DNA of 64,000 nucleotides from Qipengyuania sp. JC766. Lineage in GTDB: Bacteria; Pseudomonadota; Alphaproteobacteria; Sphingomonadales; Sphingomonadaceae. Position numbers and translations under genes: made by a program. The stretch is taken from NCBI RefSeq assembly GCF_040717445.1, contig NZ_JBFEFL010000001.1, positions 434,001 through 498,000 on the forward strand, in the 5' to 3' direction. The notes beneath the pieces are model-generated. The model worked only from the letters and a program-made list of their open reading frames with translations, was not told the DNA's origin and did no database searches. This document shows, one piece after another, positions 18,747 to 27,242 of the stretch; within the stretch, counting starts at the first letter, position 1, and each line of letters starts with the position of its first letter.

Positions 18747-18755
18747 GGATCGCAC

Positions 18756-19661
18756 ATGAAAATCGCCATGCTTGCCCGGAATGCGAAGCTGTATTCGCAC
18801 CGGCGCCTGAAAGAGGCGGCCGAGGAGCGCGGGCACACGCTCGACATCCTCAACACCACCCGTTGCACGGTGAATATCGCCAGCCATCGTCCCACCCTGA
18901 CCTACCAGGGTGAGACGCTGACCGGGTATGACGCGGTGATCCCGCGCATCGGTGCCTCGGTCACCAATTACGGCCTCGCCGTGCTGCGCCAGTTCGAGAT
19001 GAGCGGCGTGTGGCCGCTGAACGAGAGCGTCGCCATCGGGCGCAGCCGGGACAAGCTGCGGTCGATGCAGATCCTCGCCAAGCACGGGCTCGGCCTGCCG
19101 CTGACCGCCTACGCCAACGATCCCAACCAGGCGGAGGAGATCATCAAGGCGGTCAAGGGTCCGCCGGTGGTCATCAAGCTGCTGGAAGGGACGCAGGGCA
19201 TCGGCGTCGTCCTTGCCGAGACCATGAGCAGCGCGAAGTCGGTTATCGAGGCGTTCCGCGGCGCGAACGTCAACATCCTGGTGCAGGAGTTCATCAAGGA
19301 AGCGGGCGGCACGGATATCCGTGCGCTGGTCATCGGCGGTAAGGTCGTGGCGGCGATGAAGCGCACCGGCGCGCCGGACGATTTCCGCAGCAACCTCCAC
19401 CGCGGCGGCAGTGCGCAGCTGATCAAGATCACGCCGGAAGAGCGCAGCACGGCGGTGCGCGCGGCCAAGCGAATGGGCCTGAACGTGTGCGGCGTGGACA
19501 TGCTGCGCAGCAATCACGGGCCGGTGATCATGGAAGTGAACTCTTCCCCCGGACTCGAAGGCATCGAGGCCGCGACCGAGAAGGACATCGCCGGTCAGAT
19601 CATCGACTTCATCGCAACAAACGCCCGCGCCGGCCGGACCAAGACCAAGGGCGCGGGGTAG
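18756..19661 (+). CDS. rimK: RimK, ribosomal protein S6 glutamate ligase (ATP-grasp)
   Basis: ATP-grasp ligase that adds glutamate residues to the C-terminus of S6 and can make free poly-glutamate. The 301-residue product has the N-terminal [21 protein letters not shown], the [20 protein letters not shown] segment, the ATP-grasp core [18 protein letters not shown] and the metal-binding end [17 protein letters not shown]. It forms a unit with the RimB-like protease; the target gene rpsF is about 2.8 kb downstream on the opposite strand. Its stop faces that of amn only 10 nt away. Confidence 0.95.
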   Translation: MKIAMLARNAKLYSHRRLKEAAEERGHTLDILNTTRCTVNIASHRPTLTYQGETLTGYDAVIPRIGASVTNYGLAVLRQFEMSGVWPLNESVAIGRSRDKLRSMQILAKHGLGLPLTAYANDPNQAEEIIKAVKGPPVVIKLLEGTQGIGVVLAETMSSAKSVIEAFRGANVNILVQEFIKEAGGTDIRALVIGGKVVAAMKRTGAPDDFRSNLHRGGSAQLIKITPEERSTAVRAAKRMGLNVCGVDMLRSNHGPVIMEVNSSPGLEGIEAATEKDIAGQIIDFIATNARAGRTKTKGAG

Positions 19662-19671
19662 GCTTCGCGCC

Positions 19672-21111
19672 TTACCGGAACGGCGGTTCGTTGAAGGCGC
19701 GCAGCTTGCGCGAGTGCAGGCGCGGGCCTTCCTCGCGCAGGCGGCGGCAGGTGGCGAGGCCGATCTGCATGTGCGCGGCGATCGCTTCCTCGTAGAACTT
19801 GTTCGCCTGCCCCGGCAGCTTGATCTCGCCATGCAGCGGCTTGTCGCTGACGCATAGCAGCGTGCCGTAGGGGACGCGGAAGCGGTACCCTTGCGCGGCG
19901 ATGGTCGCGCTTTCCATGTCGATGCCGACCGCGCGGCTGAGCGAGAGGCGCCGTGCCGACTGGGTGTAACGCAGTTCCCAGTTGCGATCGTCCGTGGTCA
20001 CCACCGTGCCGGTGCGCATGCGTTTCTTCAGGTCGTTGCCGTGTTCGCCGCTGACTTCCTCCGCTGCGGCGGCGAGCGCCTGCTGCACTTCGGCGATGGC
20101 GGGCAGCGGGATTTCGGGCGGCAGCACCGGGTCGAGGACGTGGTCGTCGCGCAGATAGGCGTGGGCGAGCACGTAGTCGCCGATCTTCTGGCTCGGCCGC
20201 AGACCGCCGCAGTGGCCGATCATCAGCCATGCTTCGGGCCGCAGCACGGCGAGGTGGTCGCAGATGGTCTTCGCGTTGCTGGGACCGACGCCGATATTGA
20301 CCAGCGTGATGCCGCCGCGCCCTTCGCCGACGAGGTGGTAGGCAGGCATCTGGTGGCGGCGCCAGGCGGTGTCGGAGAGCTGGTCCTGCGCGCTGTCGGT
20401 GCGTTCGGAAATGTGCAGGCCCCCTGCGCCGGCCAGTGCGGTGTAGCCGTTGCGCCCCAGCTGCTTTCCGGCCCAGCTCACGAATTCATCGACATAGCGA
20501 TGATAGTTGGTGAACAGGATGAAGCGCTGGAAATCTTCCGGGCGGGTGCCGGTGTAGTGGGCGAGCCGGGCGAGGCTGAAATCGGTGCGCAGCGCGTCGA
20601 ACAGCGAGAGCGGGATCGGATCGTCCGGATTGTCCAGCTCGATCCCGTCCGCCAGCTCGTCGCCGATATCGGCCAGCTCGGTGCTGGGGAAATGGCGGGC
20701 GATCTGGTTGGGATCGACGCCGACCAGTTCCTTGCCCGCGTCGCCGTCCAGCACGTAGGGGAAGGGTATCTCCTGCGTGGACGTGCCGACCTCGACCTCG
20801 ACCTCGTAATTGCCGGCGATCAGCTGGAGCTGTTCGGCGAGGTATTCCCGGAACAGGGCGGGGCGGGTTACGGTGGTGGTGTAGAGGCCCGCCGCGTTCA
20901 GCCGGCCGAAGGCGCGGCTGCGGTCTTCCGGCTGGTCCCCGCCGCGAAAGCGCAGGCGGATCTCGGGATAGGCGTAGGACCCGTCCGTCCGGCGTTCGGG
21001 CGGGGGCAGGGTACGGTCGCGGCCGAAGGCCATGACATCGTCGCGCAAGCGTTCGATCGATGCGTCGTAAAGCGTTTCGAGCTTGTCGAGGAGGGTGGGT
21101 ATTTCGTCCAT
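19672..21111 (-). CDS. amn: AMP nucleosidase
   Basis: Hydrolyses AMP to adenine and ribose 5-phosphate, controlling the adenylate pool. The 479-residue product has an N-terminal regulatory domain (about 1-200, with YPEIRLRFRGG) and a C-terminal phosphorylase-like domain with NIGVGPSNAKTICDHLAVLRPEAWLMIGHCGGLRPSQ split over residues 270-310, the DMESATIAAQGYRFRVPYG motif and KPLHGEIKLPGQANKFYE. Length matches the family. It is convergent with rimK and lies downstream of the rplI terminator region. Confidence 0.95.
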   Translation of the reverse strand: MDEIPTLLDKLETLYDASIERLRDDVMAFGRDRTLPPPERRTDGSYAYPEIRLRFRGGDQPEDRSRAFGRLNAAGLYTTTVTRPALFREYLAEQLQLIAGNYEVEVEVGTSTQEIPFPYVLDGDAGKELVGVDPNQIARHFPSTELADIGDELADGIELDNPDDPIPLSLFDALRTDFSLARLAHYTGTRPEDFQRFILFTNYHRYVDEFVSWAGKQLGRNGYTALAGAGGLHISERTDSAQDQLSDTAWRRHQMPAYHLVGEGRGGITLVNIGVGPSNAKTICDHLAVLRPEAWLMIGHCGGLRPSQKIGDYVLAHAYLRDDHVLDPVLPPEIPLPAIAEVQQALAAAAEEVSGEHGNDLKKRMRTGTVVTTDDRNWELRYTQSARRLSLSRAVGIDMESATIAAQGYRFRVPYGTLLCVSDKPLHGEIKLPGQANKFYEEAIAAHMQIGLATCRRLREEGPRLHSRKLRAFNEPPFR

Positions 21112-21159
21112 GGCGCGCTCTTATCCTGTCATCGGCCGGGAATGGAACCCGGATATGCA

Positions 21160-21194
21160 AAAGGGGCGCGATCCCTGCCGGACCGCGCCCCTTT
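21160..21194. terminator. Intrinsic terminator behind rplI
   Basis: Arms 21160-21170 and 21184-21194 (AAAGGGGCGCG / CGCGCCCCTTT) form an 11-bp stem, with T-runs in either direction. It closes the rpsF-rpsR-rplI operon on the minus strand and lies just upstream of amn. Confidence 0.9.
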
Positions 21195-21216
21195 CGTTGT
21201 CATGTGCGAAAGGCGA

Positions 21217-21888
21217 TCAGTCGTCCGACCGGTTGTCCGGGTCGGTCGCTTCGATCAGCGATTCCGTTTCGGTCTGGCCTTCCGGATTGCTGACGCCGTC
21301 TTCCATCAGCTCGGCGGGGATTTCGCCCGGCTCGAGGTTCGGGTCGATGCGGTTCGCTTCGGCGGCTTCCTCGATTTCCTTCTGTTCGTCTTCGAACAGC
21401 TGGGCGAGGACGTCGATACCCTGCGACTGCAGCTCGGCTTCGTCTTCGGAACGCGCGACGTTGGCCTTGACGGTCACGTGCACCTCGGGGTGCAGCGCCA
21501 CGGTCACTTCGTGCATGCCGATCGTCTTGATGGGGCTGCCCATCACGATCTGCTTCTTGTCGATCTCGTGACCCTTGTCCGCGAGGCCGTTCACGATGTC
21601 GCGAACGTTGACCGAGCCGTAGAGCTGGCCGGCGTTGGAGGACGCGCGGATCAGGACGATTTCCGTCCCGTCCACCTTGCCACCCGACTTCTCGGCTTCG
21701 CTGCGGCGTTCGGCGTTTTCCTTCTCGAGCCGCTCGCGGTTGGCTTCGAAGACCTTCTTGTTGGCTTCGTTGGCGCGCAGGGCCTTCTTCTGCGGGAGCA
21801 GGAAGTTGCGGGCGTAGCCGTCCTTCACGGTGACGACGTCACCGATCGAGCCGAGATTGCCGATCCGTTCGAGGAGAATGATATCCAT
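21217..21888 (-). CDS. rplI: 50S ribosomal protein L9 with acidic C-terminal extension
   Basis: L9 binds 23S rRNA domain V and helps keep the reading frame. Residues 1-150 are a normal L9: [19 protein letters not shown], the [15 protein letters not shown] signature and a long connecting helix. About 70 further residues (from near 150 to 223) are acidic and Pro/Ser/Thr-rich (for example [19 protein letters not shown]). Standard L9 proteins are about 150 residues. It is the last gene of the operon, 12 nt after rpsR, and is followed by a terminator. Confidence 0.96.
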   Translation of the reverse strand: MDIILLERIGNLGSIGDVVTVKDGYARNFLLPQKKALRANEANKKVFEANRERLEKENAERRSEAEKSGGKVDGTEIVLIRASSNAGQLYGSVNVRDIVNGLADKGHEIDKKQIVMGSPIKTIGMHEVTVALHPEVHVTVKANVARSEDEAELQSQGIDVLAQLFEDEQKEIEEAAEANRIDPNLEPGEIPAELMEDGVSNPEGQTETESLIEATDPDNRSDD

Positions 21889-21900
21889 GTAACTTCTCCC

Positions 21901-22125
21901 TTACTTCACGATGTAGGGCAGCAGGCCGATCTGACGCGCGCGCTTGATCGCCTTGGCGAGTTCGCGCTGCTTCTTGGCCGAAACTGCGGTGATGCGGGAC
22001 GGGACGATCTTGCCGCGTTCGGACATGAAGCCCTGCAGCAGACGCGTGTCCTTGTAATCGATGACGGGCGCGTTCTTGCCGGAGAACGGGCAGGTCTTGC
22101 GGCGGCGGAAAAACGGGCGGGCCAT
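21901..22125 (-). CDS. rpsR: 30S ribosomal protein S18
   Basis: Small-subunit protein that pairs with S6 on the platform. The 74-residue product has the classic [20 protein letters not shown] start, the [21 protein letters not shown] core and ends [13 protein letters not shown]. Its start shares one base with the rpsF stop (TGATG), so the two partners are translationally coupled. Confidence 0.97.
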   Translation of the reverse strand: MARPFFRRRKTCPFSGKNAPVIDYKDTRLLQGFMSERGKIVPSRITAVSAKKQRELAKAIKRARQIGLLPYIVK

Positions 22126-22490
22126 CAGTCTCGGTCCTCACGGTCGCGGCGCTTCTTGGAGTCGCGCTCGTTCTTGCGCATCATCACGCTGGGGCCTTCC
22201 TCGTGTTCGTCCACGCGGATGGTCATGTAGCGGATGACGTCTTCGTTGATGCGCGTCTGGCGCTCGAGTTCGGCGACCACGGAGCCCGGGCCTTCGATGT
22301 TGAGCAGCACGAAATGCGCCTTGCGGTTGCGGTCGATCTTGTAGGCGAGCGACTTGAGGCCCCAGGTCTCCGTCTTGGTGACCTTGCCTTCGTTCGCTTC
22401 CACGATTTCGGTGGCTTGCGCGGCCAGCGCGTCGACTTGCGACTGGCTGAGATCCTGGCGCGCAAGGAACACATGCTCGTAAAGAGCCAT
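22125..22490 (-). CDS. rpsF: 30S ribosomal protein S6
   Basis: Platform protein of the 30S subunit and the usual substrate of RimK. The 121-residue product begins [20 protein letters not shown] and carries the family [26 protein letters not shown] stretch across residues 66-92. The C-terminal tail is highly charged and ends RDREDRD rather than in a run of Glu as in E. coli, which matters for glutamylation by the nearby RimK. AAAGGA lies 5 nt before the ATG at 22490. It is the first gene of the rpsF-rpsR-rplI operon. Confidence 0.97.
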   Translation of the reverse strand: MALYEHVFLARQDLSQSQVDALAAQATEIVEANEGKVTKTETWGLKSLAYKIDRNRKAHFVLLNIEGPGSVVAELERQTRINEDVIRYMTIRVDEHEEGPSVMMRKNERDSKKRRDREDRD

Positions 22491-22527
22491 TCCATGTCCT
22501 TTCAGTTGGTGCCGATCGCTGGCTGAT

Positions 22528-22542
22528 CCGTCCGGATGACGG
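22528..22542 (-). promoter_or_regulatory. rpsF leader hairpin, candidate S6:S18 binding site
   Basis: On the mRNA strand CCGTC-ATCCG-GACGG forms a 5-bp stem with a loop containing CCG, 38 nt before the rpsF start. Known rpsF leaders in other bacteria use a CCG-containing hairpin to bind the S6:S18 complex for autoregulation. Assignment here rests on this resemblance only. Confidence 0.45.
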
Positions 22543-22603
22543 GGCCCCTCCGGCTTTCTTGGTTTCCCCACCACAGGCCGTCGCCCATGGCAGGGAAGCG
22601 GCG

Positions 22604-22631
22604 CACATAGCGGGATCGCCGGCGAATGCAA
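22604..22631 (-). promoter_or_regulatory. Possible promoter of the rpsF operon
   Basis: On the minus strand TTGCAT (22631-22626) and TATGTG (22609-22604) are separated by 16 nt, resembling -35 and -10 boxes. A start near 22597 would give a leader of about 107 nt containing the CCG hairpin. Confidence 0.3.
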
Positions 22632-22977
22632 GGCATTGTGCAGACCGCGGTTGACACGGACCGGGGTGTTTTGCGCTTTCGCATAAGGCCAGTTTCACCC
22701 TGTTTCACAATGGCTTGCGAGGCATTTCGTGTCTCGATGTGTCGCTTTCCGCGCGCGTTTCTCCGGTGCGGAGCTCGCAAGACGAATGAGGGCAGGGCGG
22801 CAGCCCCGCTGCCGATGCAGCACGCGGCACCGCTCGAGCAAACGATTCGAAATACGCGATCCATCGCGCCACCAAAGCACGTCTGGTGCATTGTAGGACA
22901 GCCTTGCCTACGTGCCGGTTGCGCGTCCGCGCGCAGGCGGGCAAGCACGCGCCGATCGCAACAGGAGGATACGCGAC
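22632..22977. other. Intergenic region between rpsF and the DUF808 gene
   Basis: About 345 bp without a credible gene. It includes a TTGACA (near 22651) that could be a -35 for the plus-strand gene but has no matching -10 at normal spacing, and a TGTAGGACAG stretch at 22892-22901 that matches part of the dispersed 18-nt motif. Nothing else is recognisable. Confidence 0.4.
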
Positions 22978-23928
22978 ATGCCCGGTGGACTGACAGCCCT
23001 GCTCGACGATGTGGCGGCCATCGCGCGGGTCGCCGCCGCAGGCGTGGACGATATCGGGGTGGCGGCCAGCCGCGCCGGGACCAAGACCGCAGGGGTCGTG
23101 ATCGACGATGCCGCCGTCACCCCGAGCTACGTCACCGGCCTTTCCCCGGCGCGCGAATTGCCGATCATCTGGTCGATCACCAAAGGCAGCCTCAAGAACA
23201 AGCTGATCTTCCTGCTGCCGGGCGCGGTGCTGCTGAGCGAGTTCCTGCCGGTCGCGGTGGTCTTCATCCTGATGCTGGGCGGCCTCTACCTCTCCTACGA
23301 AGGGGCGGAGAAGGTCATGGAAAAGCTGGGCGGGGAAAAGCACGGCAAGACCGTGGACGACCCGATCGAGGACCCGGCCAAGTTCGAGAAGGAGCGGATT
23401 TCGGGCGCGATCCGCACCGACCTGATCCTGTCGGCGGAAATCATGGCGATCACGCTGAACGAGGTCACGGCCGAAACCTTCTGGATCCGGGCCGGCGTGC
23501 TGGCGGTGGTCGGCGTGCTCGTGACGGTGTTCGTCTATGGCGCGGTCGCGCTGATCGTGAAGATGGACGATGTCGGTCTCGCGCTGTCGAAGCGCGAATC
23601 CTCGTTCTCCCAGACGGTGGGACGCGGACTGGTCAACGGGATGCCGCATTTGCTGACGGTGCTGTCCGTGGTCGGCACGGTGGCCATGCTGTGGGTCGGC
23701 GGCGGCATTTTGCTGCACGGGACGCACGAACTCGGCTTCCACGCGCTCTACGATGCCAGCCACGGGCTGGAAATGGCGGTCCAGAACACCACCGGCTCGC
23801 TCGGCGGGTTCCTCGGCTGGGCGACCTATGCGGCGGTATCCGCCGTGGTCGGGCTGGTCGTGGGCGCCGTGATCGTGTTCGTGCTGCACAAGGTGCTGAA
23901 GGTCGGTCACGGCGCCGAGGCGCACTGA
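22978..23928 (+). CDS. DUF808/YedI-family inner-membrane protein
   Basis: A 316-residue polytopic membrane protein of the YedI/DUF808 family, function unknown. It starts MPGGLTALLDDVAAIARVAAA, then DDIGVAASRAGTKTAGVVIDD and SPARELPIIWSITKGSLKNK, all family hallmarks, and has about five hydrophobic segments, with DLILSAEIMAITLNEV between the second and third. The frame is open further upstream, but AGGAGG at 22963-22968 fixes the ATG at 22978. It stands alone between the ribosomal operon and the divergent cell-wall genes. Confidence 0.92.
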   Translation: MPGGLTALLDDVAAIARVAAAGVDDIGVAASRAGTKTAGVVIDDAAVTPSYVTGLSPARELPIIWSITKGSLKNKLIFLLPGAVLLSEFLPVAVVFILMLGGLYLSYEGAEKVMEKLGGEKHGKTVDDPIEDPAKFEKERISGAIRTDLILSAEIMAITLNEVTAETFWIRAGVLAVVGVLVTVFVYGAVALIVKMDDVGLALSKRESSFSQTVGRGLVNGMPHLLTVLSVVGTVAMLWVGGGILLHGTHELGFHALYDASHGLEMAVQNTTGSLGGFLGWATYAAVSAVVGLVVGAVIVFVLHKVLKVGHGAEAH

Positions 23929-23958
23929 CGCTCCGCAGGCTTCGGCGCGCGACCCGGA

Positions 23959-25398
23959 CTAGAGTCTTTCCAGCAGGTCCCGCGCGAACTTCGTCAGCGT
24001 GTCGTCGCGCGCGCCCATCACCACGATGCGGTCGCCGGGCCGGGCCAGATTGACCAGCCGGTCCGCCACGGCGTTGCGCGCCGGGATATATTCGGCCGAG
24101 CCGCCCGCATGCTCGATCAGCCGTACGATACGCTCGCTGCCCTCGCTCCGGTCGGTCGTGCCGCCGTAATAGACAGGGTCGCACAGCAACACCGTGTCCG
24201 CATCGCCCAGTTCGCGGGCGAAGGTTTCCGCCAGCTCGGCGCCCATCTGGCGCAAGGGGCCGTATCCGTGCGGCTGGAAGAAGGCGAGGACGCGGCCTTC
24301 GTGCGCTTTCAGCGTGCGCAGCGTGGCGGCGCATTTCTCTGGATTGTGGCCGAAATCGTCGATCACCGTGATGCCGCTGGCGCTGATGCCGGTGATGTCG
24401 AACCGGCGGGCAAGGCCGGTAAAGCCGGCCAGCGCGTCCACTGCCGCGCCGACCGGTACCCCGGCCGCCGCCGCGCCCGCGATGGCGGCGAGCGCGTTCG
24501 ACAGGTTGTGCCGCCCGGGCATCGCGAGGCGCAGCGGATGTTCGGACCCTTCGTGCCGGTCGATCACCAGCGCGGCCTGTTTCGTCGGACCTTCGGCGAT
24601 GCTGCCCGGCACGATGCCGATCTGGGCGAGCTCCTGCTCGATGCCGAAAGTGATCGCCTCGTTCGCGCGCGGCAGCAGGTGCAGCGCCTCCGCATCGTCG
24701 GCATTGATCGCGGCGATCCGACTGCGGCCCAGGAAATCGCCGAACAGCTGGCGCAGTTCCTCCATGCTCTTGTGGTCGAGGCTGACATTGAGCAGCACGC
24801 CGACCGCCGGGCGATAGAGCGCGATCGATCCGTCGCTTTCGTCCACTTCGCTGACATAGATGCTGCGGCCGCCCACGATGCTGCTGGCGAAGGGGCGGTC
24901 CTCGGTAACGAAGTTCTTCATCACCGCGCCGTTCATCACCGTCGGCTCGCGCCCTGCCGCGTGCATGATCCAGCCCAGCATGCCGGTCACGGTGGACTTG
25001 CCGCTGGTGCCCGCGATGCCGATGCCGGCGCCGCTGGTGTTGAACAGGATCGAATTGAGCTCGGCGCGGCTGAGCGTCAGGCAGCCCAGTTCCTTCGCGC
25101 GGACGACTTCGGGGATCGTGTCCTCCACCGCGGCGGAGGCGACCAGAATCTGGTCCGCGCCGGTCATCCCGCTGCCGTCCTGCGGGTGCAGTTCGAAGCC
25201 CTGCCGTTCCAGCGCGGCGAATTTTTCCGGCGTCAGCCCCTGGTCGAACCCGCGGTCCGATCCGGCGACCTGCGCCCCGCGCGCTTTCAGGATCTGGGCC
25301 AGCGGCAACATGCCGGACCCGCCTATGCCGCAGAAAAAGAACGGACGGGCGAGCAGCTCTTCGTAGGAAGGGATATCGGTCTTAGGGCCTTGCGTCAT
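23959..25398 (-). CDS. Mur ligase of the MurC/Mpl type
   Basis: A 479-residue ATP-dependent ligase acting on UDP-N-acetylmuramate. The three Mur domains are present: an N-terminal Rossmann FFCGIGGSGMLPLAQIL, the central P-loop GIAGTSGKSTVTGML near residue 128 with YVSEVDESDGS, and the C-terminal FQPHGYGPLRQMG segment. MurC adds L-alanine, whereas Mpl adds recycled tripeptide. I lean to Mpl because murC usually lies in the division cell-wall cluster, no other such gene is nearby, and the divergent neighbour is an LD-carboxypeptidase that makes the Mpl substrate. Sequence alone does not decide this. Confidence 0.85.
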   Translation of the reverse strand: MTQGPKTDIPSYEELLARPFFFCGIGGSGMLPLAQILKARGAQVAGSDRGFDQGLTPEKFAALERQGFELHPQDGSGMTGADQILVASAAVEDTIPEVVRAKELGCLTLSRAELNSILFNTSGAGIGIAGTSGKSTVTGMLGWIMHAAGREPTVMNGAVMKNFVTEDRPFASSIVGGRSIYVSEVDESDGSIALYRPAVGVLLNVSLDHKSMEELRQLFGDFLGRSRIAAINADDAEALHLLPRANEAITFGIEQELAQIGIVPGSIAEGPTKQAALVIDRHEGSEHPLRLAMPGRHNLSNALAAIAGAAAAGVPVGAAVDALAGFTGLARRFDITGISASGITVIDDFGHNPEKCAATLRTLKAHEGRVLAFFQPHGYGPLRQMGAELAETFARELGDADTVLLCDPVYYGGTTDRSEGSERIVRLIEHAGGSAEYIPARNAVADRLVNLARPGDRIVVMGARDDTLTKFARDLLERL

Positions 25399-25455
25399 GG
25401 CGAGCGGCGGTATGCAGTTGTGCGCCGCGCCGCAAGGCCGCTAGGAGTTTCGACC

Positions 25456-26277
25456 ATGACGAGAATCGCCCTGTGCGCCCCGGGCAAGCGCATAACCCGA
25501 GAGCGCGCCGATGCGGTGCTCGACCTCTATGCCGGCACCGATGTCGAACTGGTCTTCCACAAGCAGTGCTTTGCCCGGCGCGGCCATTTCGCGGGGGAGG
25601 ACGCCGACCGGCTGGCCGCGTTCCTGGAATGCGCGAACGATCCCGATTTCGACGCGGTCTGGTTCGCCAGCGGCGGATACGGCGCGAACCGGATCGTCGG
25701 CGACGCGATGCCCCGGCTGGGCGAGGCCGCGCGGGCCAAGCGGTATTGCGGCTATTCCGATACCGGCTTCCTGCTGGCGGCGCTCTATCGCGAAGGCATC
25801 GGCACGGTCGCGCACGGCCCCATGGCGACGGACATCCGCCGCGACGGGGGCGATGCCGCGGTGCGCCGCTCGGTCGACTGGCTGTGCGGCGGGAGCGAGG
25901 GCGTGGAGGAGACGGTCGGCGAGGGCCCCGTGGTCGCGTTCAACCTGATGACGCTCGCCATGCTGTGCGGGACGCAGTTCATGCCCGACCTCACCGGCCA
26001 CGTGGTGATGGTGGAGGAAGTGGCGGAGCACCTCTACGCCGTAGACCGGCTGTTCTTCCACGTGACGCAGCACCTGCGCGGTATCGCGGGACTGCGGCTG
26101 GGGCGCATCAACGACGTGCCGGAAAACGACCGTCCCTTCGGCTTCAGCGAGGAACAGATCGCGCGACACTGGTGCACCAAAGCCGGGATTCCCTATCTCG
26201 GTTTCGCCGATATCGGGCACGATGCCGCCAACAAGGTCGTGCCGTTCGGGGTTGCGGGCGGACGCGCGACAGCATAG
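25456..26277 (+). CDS. LD-carboxypeptidase (peptidase S66 family)
   Basis: A 273-residue serine peptidase that trims the terminal D-alanine from recycled murein tetrapeptides in the cytoplasm. The nucleophile lies in YCGYSDTGFLL (Ser near residue 100), the Glu in VVMVEEVAEHLY, and the His in DIGHDAANKVVPFG near the C-terminus; GGYGANRI is the family glycine-rich loop. AGGAG at 25443-25447 supports the ATG at 25456; the open frame extends far upstream through the antisense of the ligase gene and should not be used. It is divergent from the Mur ligase. Confidence 0.9.
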   Translation: MTRIALCAPGKRITRERADAVLDLYAGTDVELVFHKQCFARRGHFAGEDADRLAAFLECANDPDFDAVWFASGGYGANRIVGDAMPRLGEAARAKRYCGYSDTGFLLAALYREGIGTVAHGPMATDIRRDGGDAAVRRSVDWLCGGSEGVEETVGEGPVVAFNLMTLAMLCGTQFMPDLTGHVVMVEEVAEHLYAVDRLFFHVTQHLRGIAGLRLGRINDVPENDRPFGFSEEQIARHWCTKAGIPYLGFADIGHDAANKVVPFGVAGGRATA

Positions 26278-26303
26278 CCCGCCCGGCCACAGGAGATTGA
26301 TCG

Positions 26304-27242
26304 ATGCGAGCATTCGTTTTCCCCGGGCAGGGGAGCCAGAAGGTCGGCATGGGCGCCGAGCTAGCCGACAATAGCGCCATCGCGCGCGCCACTTTCGAGG
26401 AAGTGGACGACGCGCTGAGCCAGAACCTTTCCACCATCATGCGCGACGGACCGGAAGGCGAACTGACGCTGACGGAAAACGCGCAGCCCGCGATCATGGC
26501 CAATGCCATCGCCACGCTGCGGGTGCTGGAAAGCGAGTTCGGCGTATCGCTGACGGACGCGGGCGACTGCGTGGCCGGGCACAGCCTTGGCGAATACACG
26601 GCGCTGTGCGCGGTGGGCGCGTTCTCGCTGGCCGAGACGGCGCTGCTGCTGAAGCTGCGCGGGCAGGCGATGCAGGAAGCGGTGCCGGTGGGCGAGGGCG
26701 CGATGTGCGCGCTGCTGGGCGCGGACCTCGAGAAGGCAGAAGAGCTCGCCCGGGCCGCGGCCGAAGGGCAGGTGTGCGAGATCGCCAATGACAACGATCC
26801 CTCGCAGGTCGTCCTGTCCGGCCACGCCGCCGCGATCGAGCGCGCGGTCGCGCTGGTGAAGGATCACGGCATCAAGCGCGGCATCCCGCTGCCGGTGTCC
26901 GCGCCGTTCCACTGTTCGCTGATGCAGCCCGCCGCCGACCGCATGGCAGAGGCGCTGTCCGACACGCCTCCGCAGGAGCTGGCACTGCCGCTCTATGCCA
27001 ATGTCACCGCCGCCGCGACCGACGATCCGCGCGAGGAACAGGACCTGCTGGTGCAGCAGGTGACCGGCCGGGTGCGCTGGCGCGAGAGCGTGCTGGCGAT
27101 GCGGGCCGCAGGCGTCGAACATTTCGTGGAACTGGGCGGCAAGGTGCTCGGCCCGATGATCGGCCGGATCGACAAGGACGCGCAGGCGACGAGCGCGATC
27201 ACGATGGAAGACCTTGAAGCGCTCGCGAAGGAGATCGGATGA
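26304..27242 (+). CDS. fabD: Malonyl-CoA:ACP transacylase
   Basis: Loads malonyl groups onto acyl carrier protein for type II fatty-acid synthesis. The 312-residue protein starts AFVFPGQGSQKVGMG, has the nucleophile in AGHSLGEYTALC (Ser94), the catalytic His in VSAPFHCSLM (near 200) and ends with the VELGGKVLGPMI block. AGGAG lies 8-12 nt before the ATG. The stop overlaps the fabG start region (ATGATG), so fabD and fabG are coupled. Confidence 0.97.
   Translation: MRAFVFPGQGSQKVGMGAELADNSAIARATFEEVDDALSQNLSTIMRDGPEGELTLTENAQPAIMANAIATLRVLESEFGVSLTDAGDCVAGHSLGEYTALCAVGAFSLAETALLLKLRGQAMQEAVPVGEGAMCALLGADLEKAEELARAAAEGQVCEIANDNDPSQVVLSGHAAAIERAVALVKDHGIKRGIPLPVSAPFHCSLMQPAADRMAEALSDTPPQELALPLYANVTAAATDDPREEQDLLVQQVTGRVRWRESVLAMRAAGVEHFVELGGKVLGPMIGRIDKDAQATSAITMEDLEALAKEIG

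Noticed and set aside
19891-22230. A 779-codon plus-strand frame across amn, rplI and rpsR
   Set aside because: It runs antisense through three established genes and a terminator.
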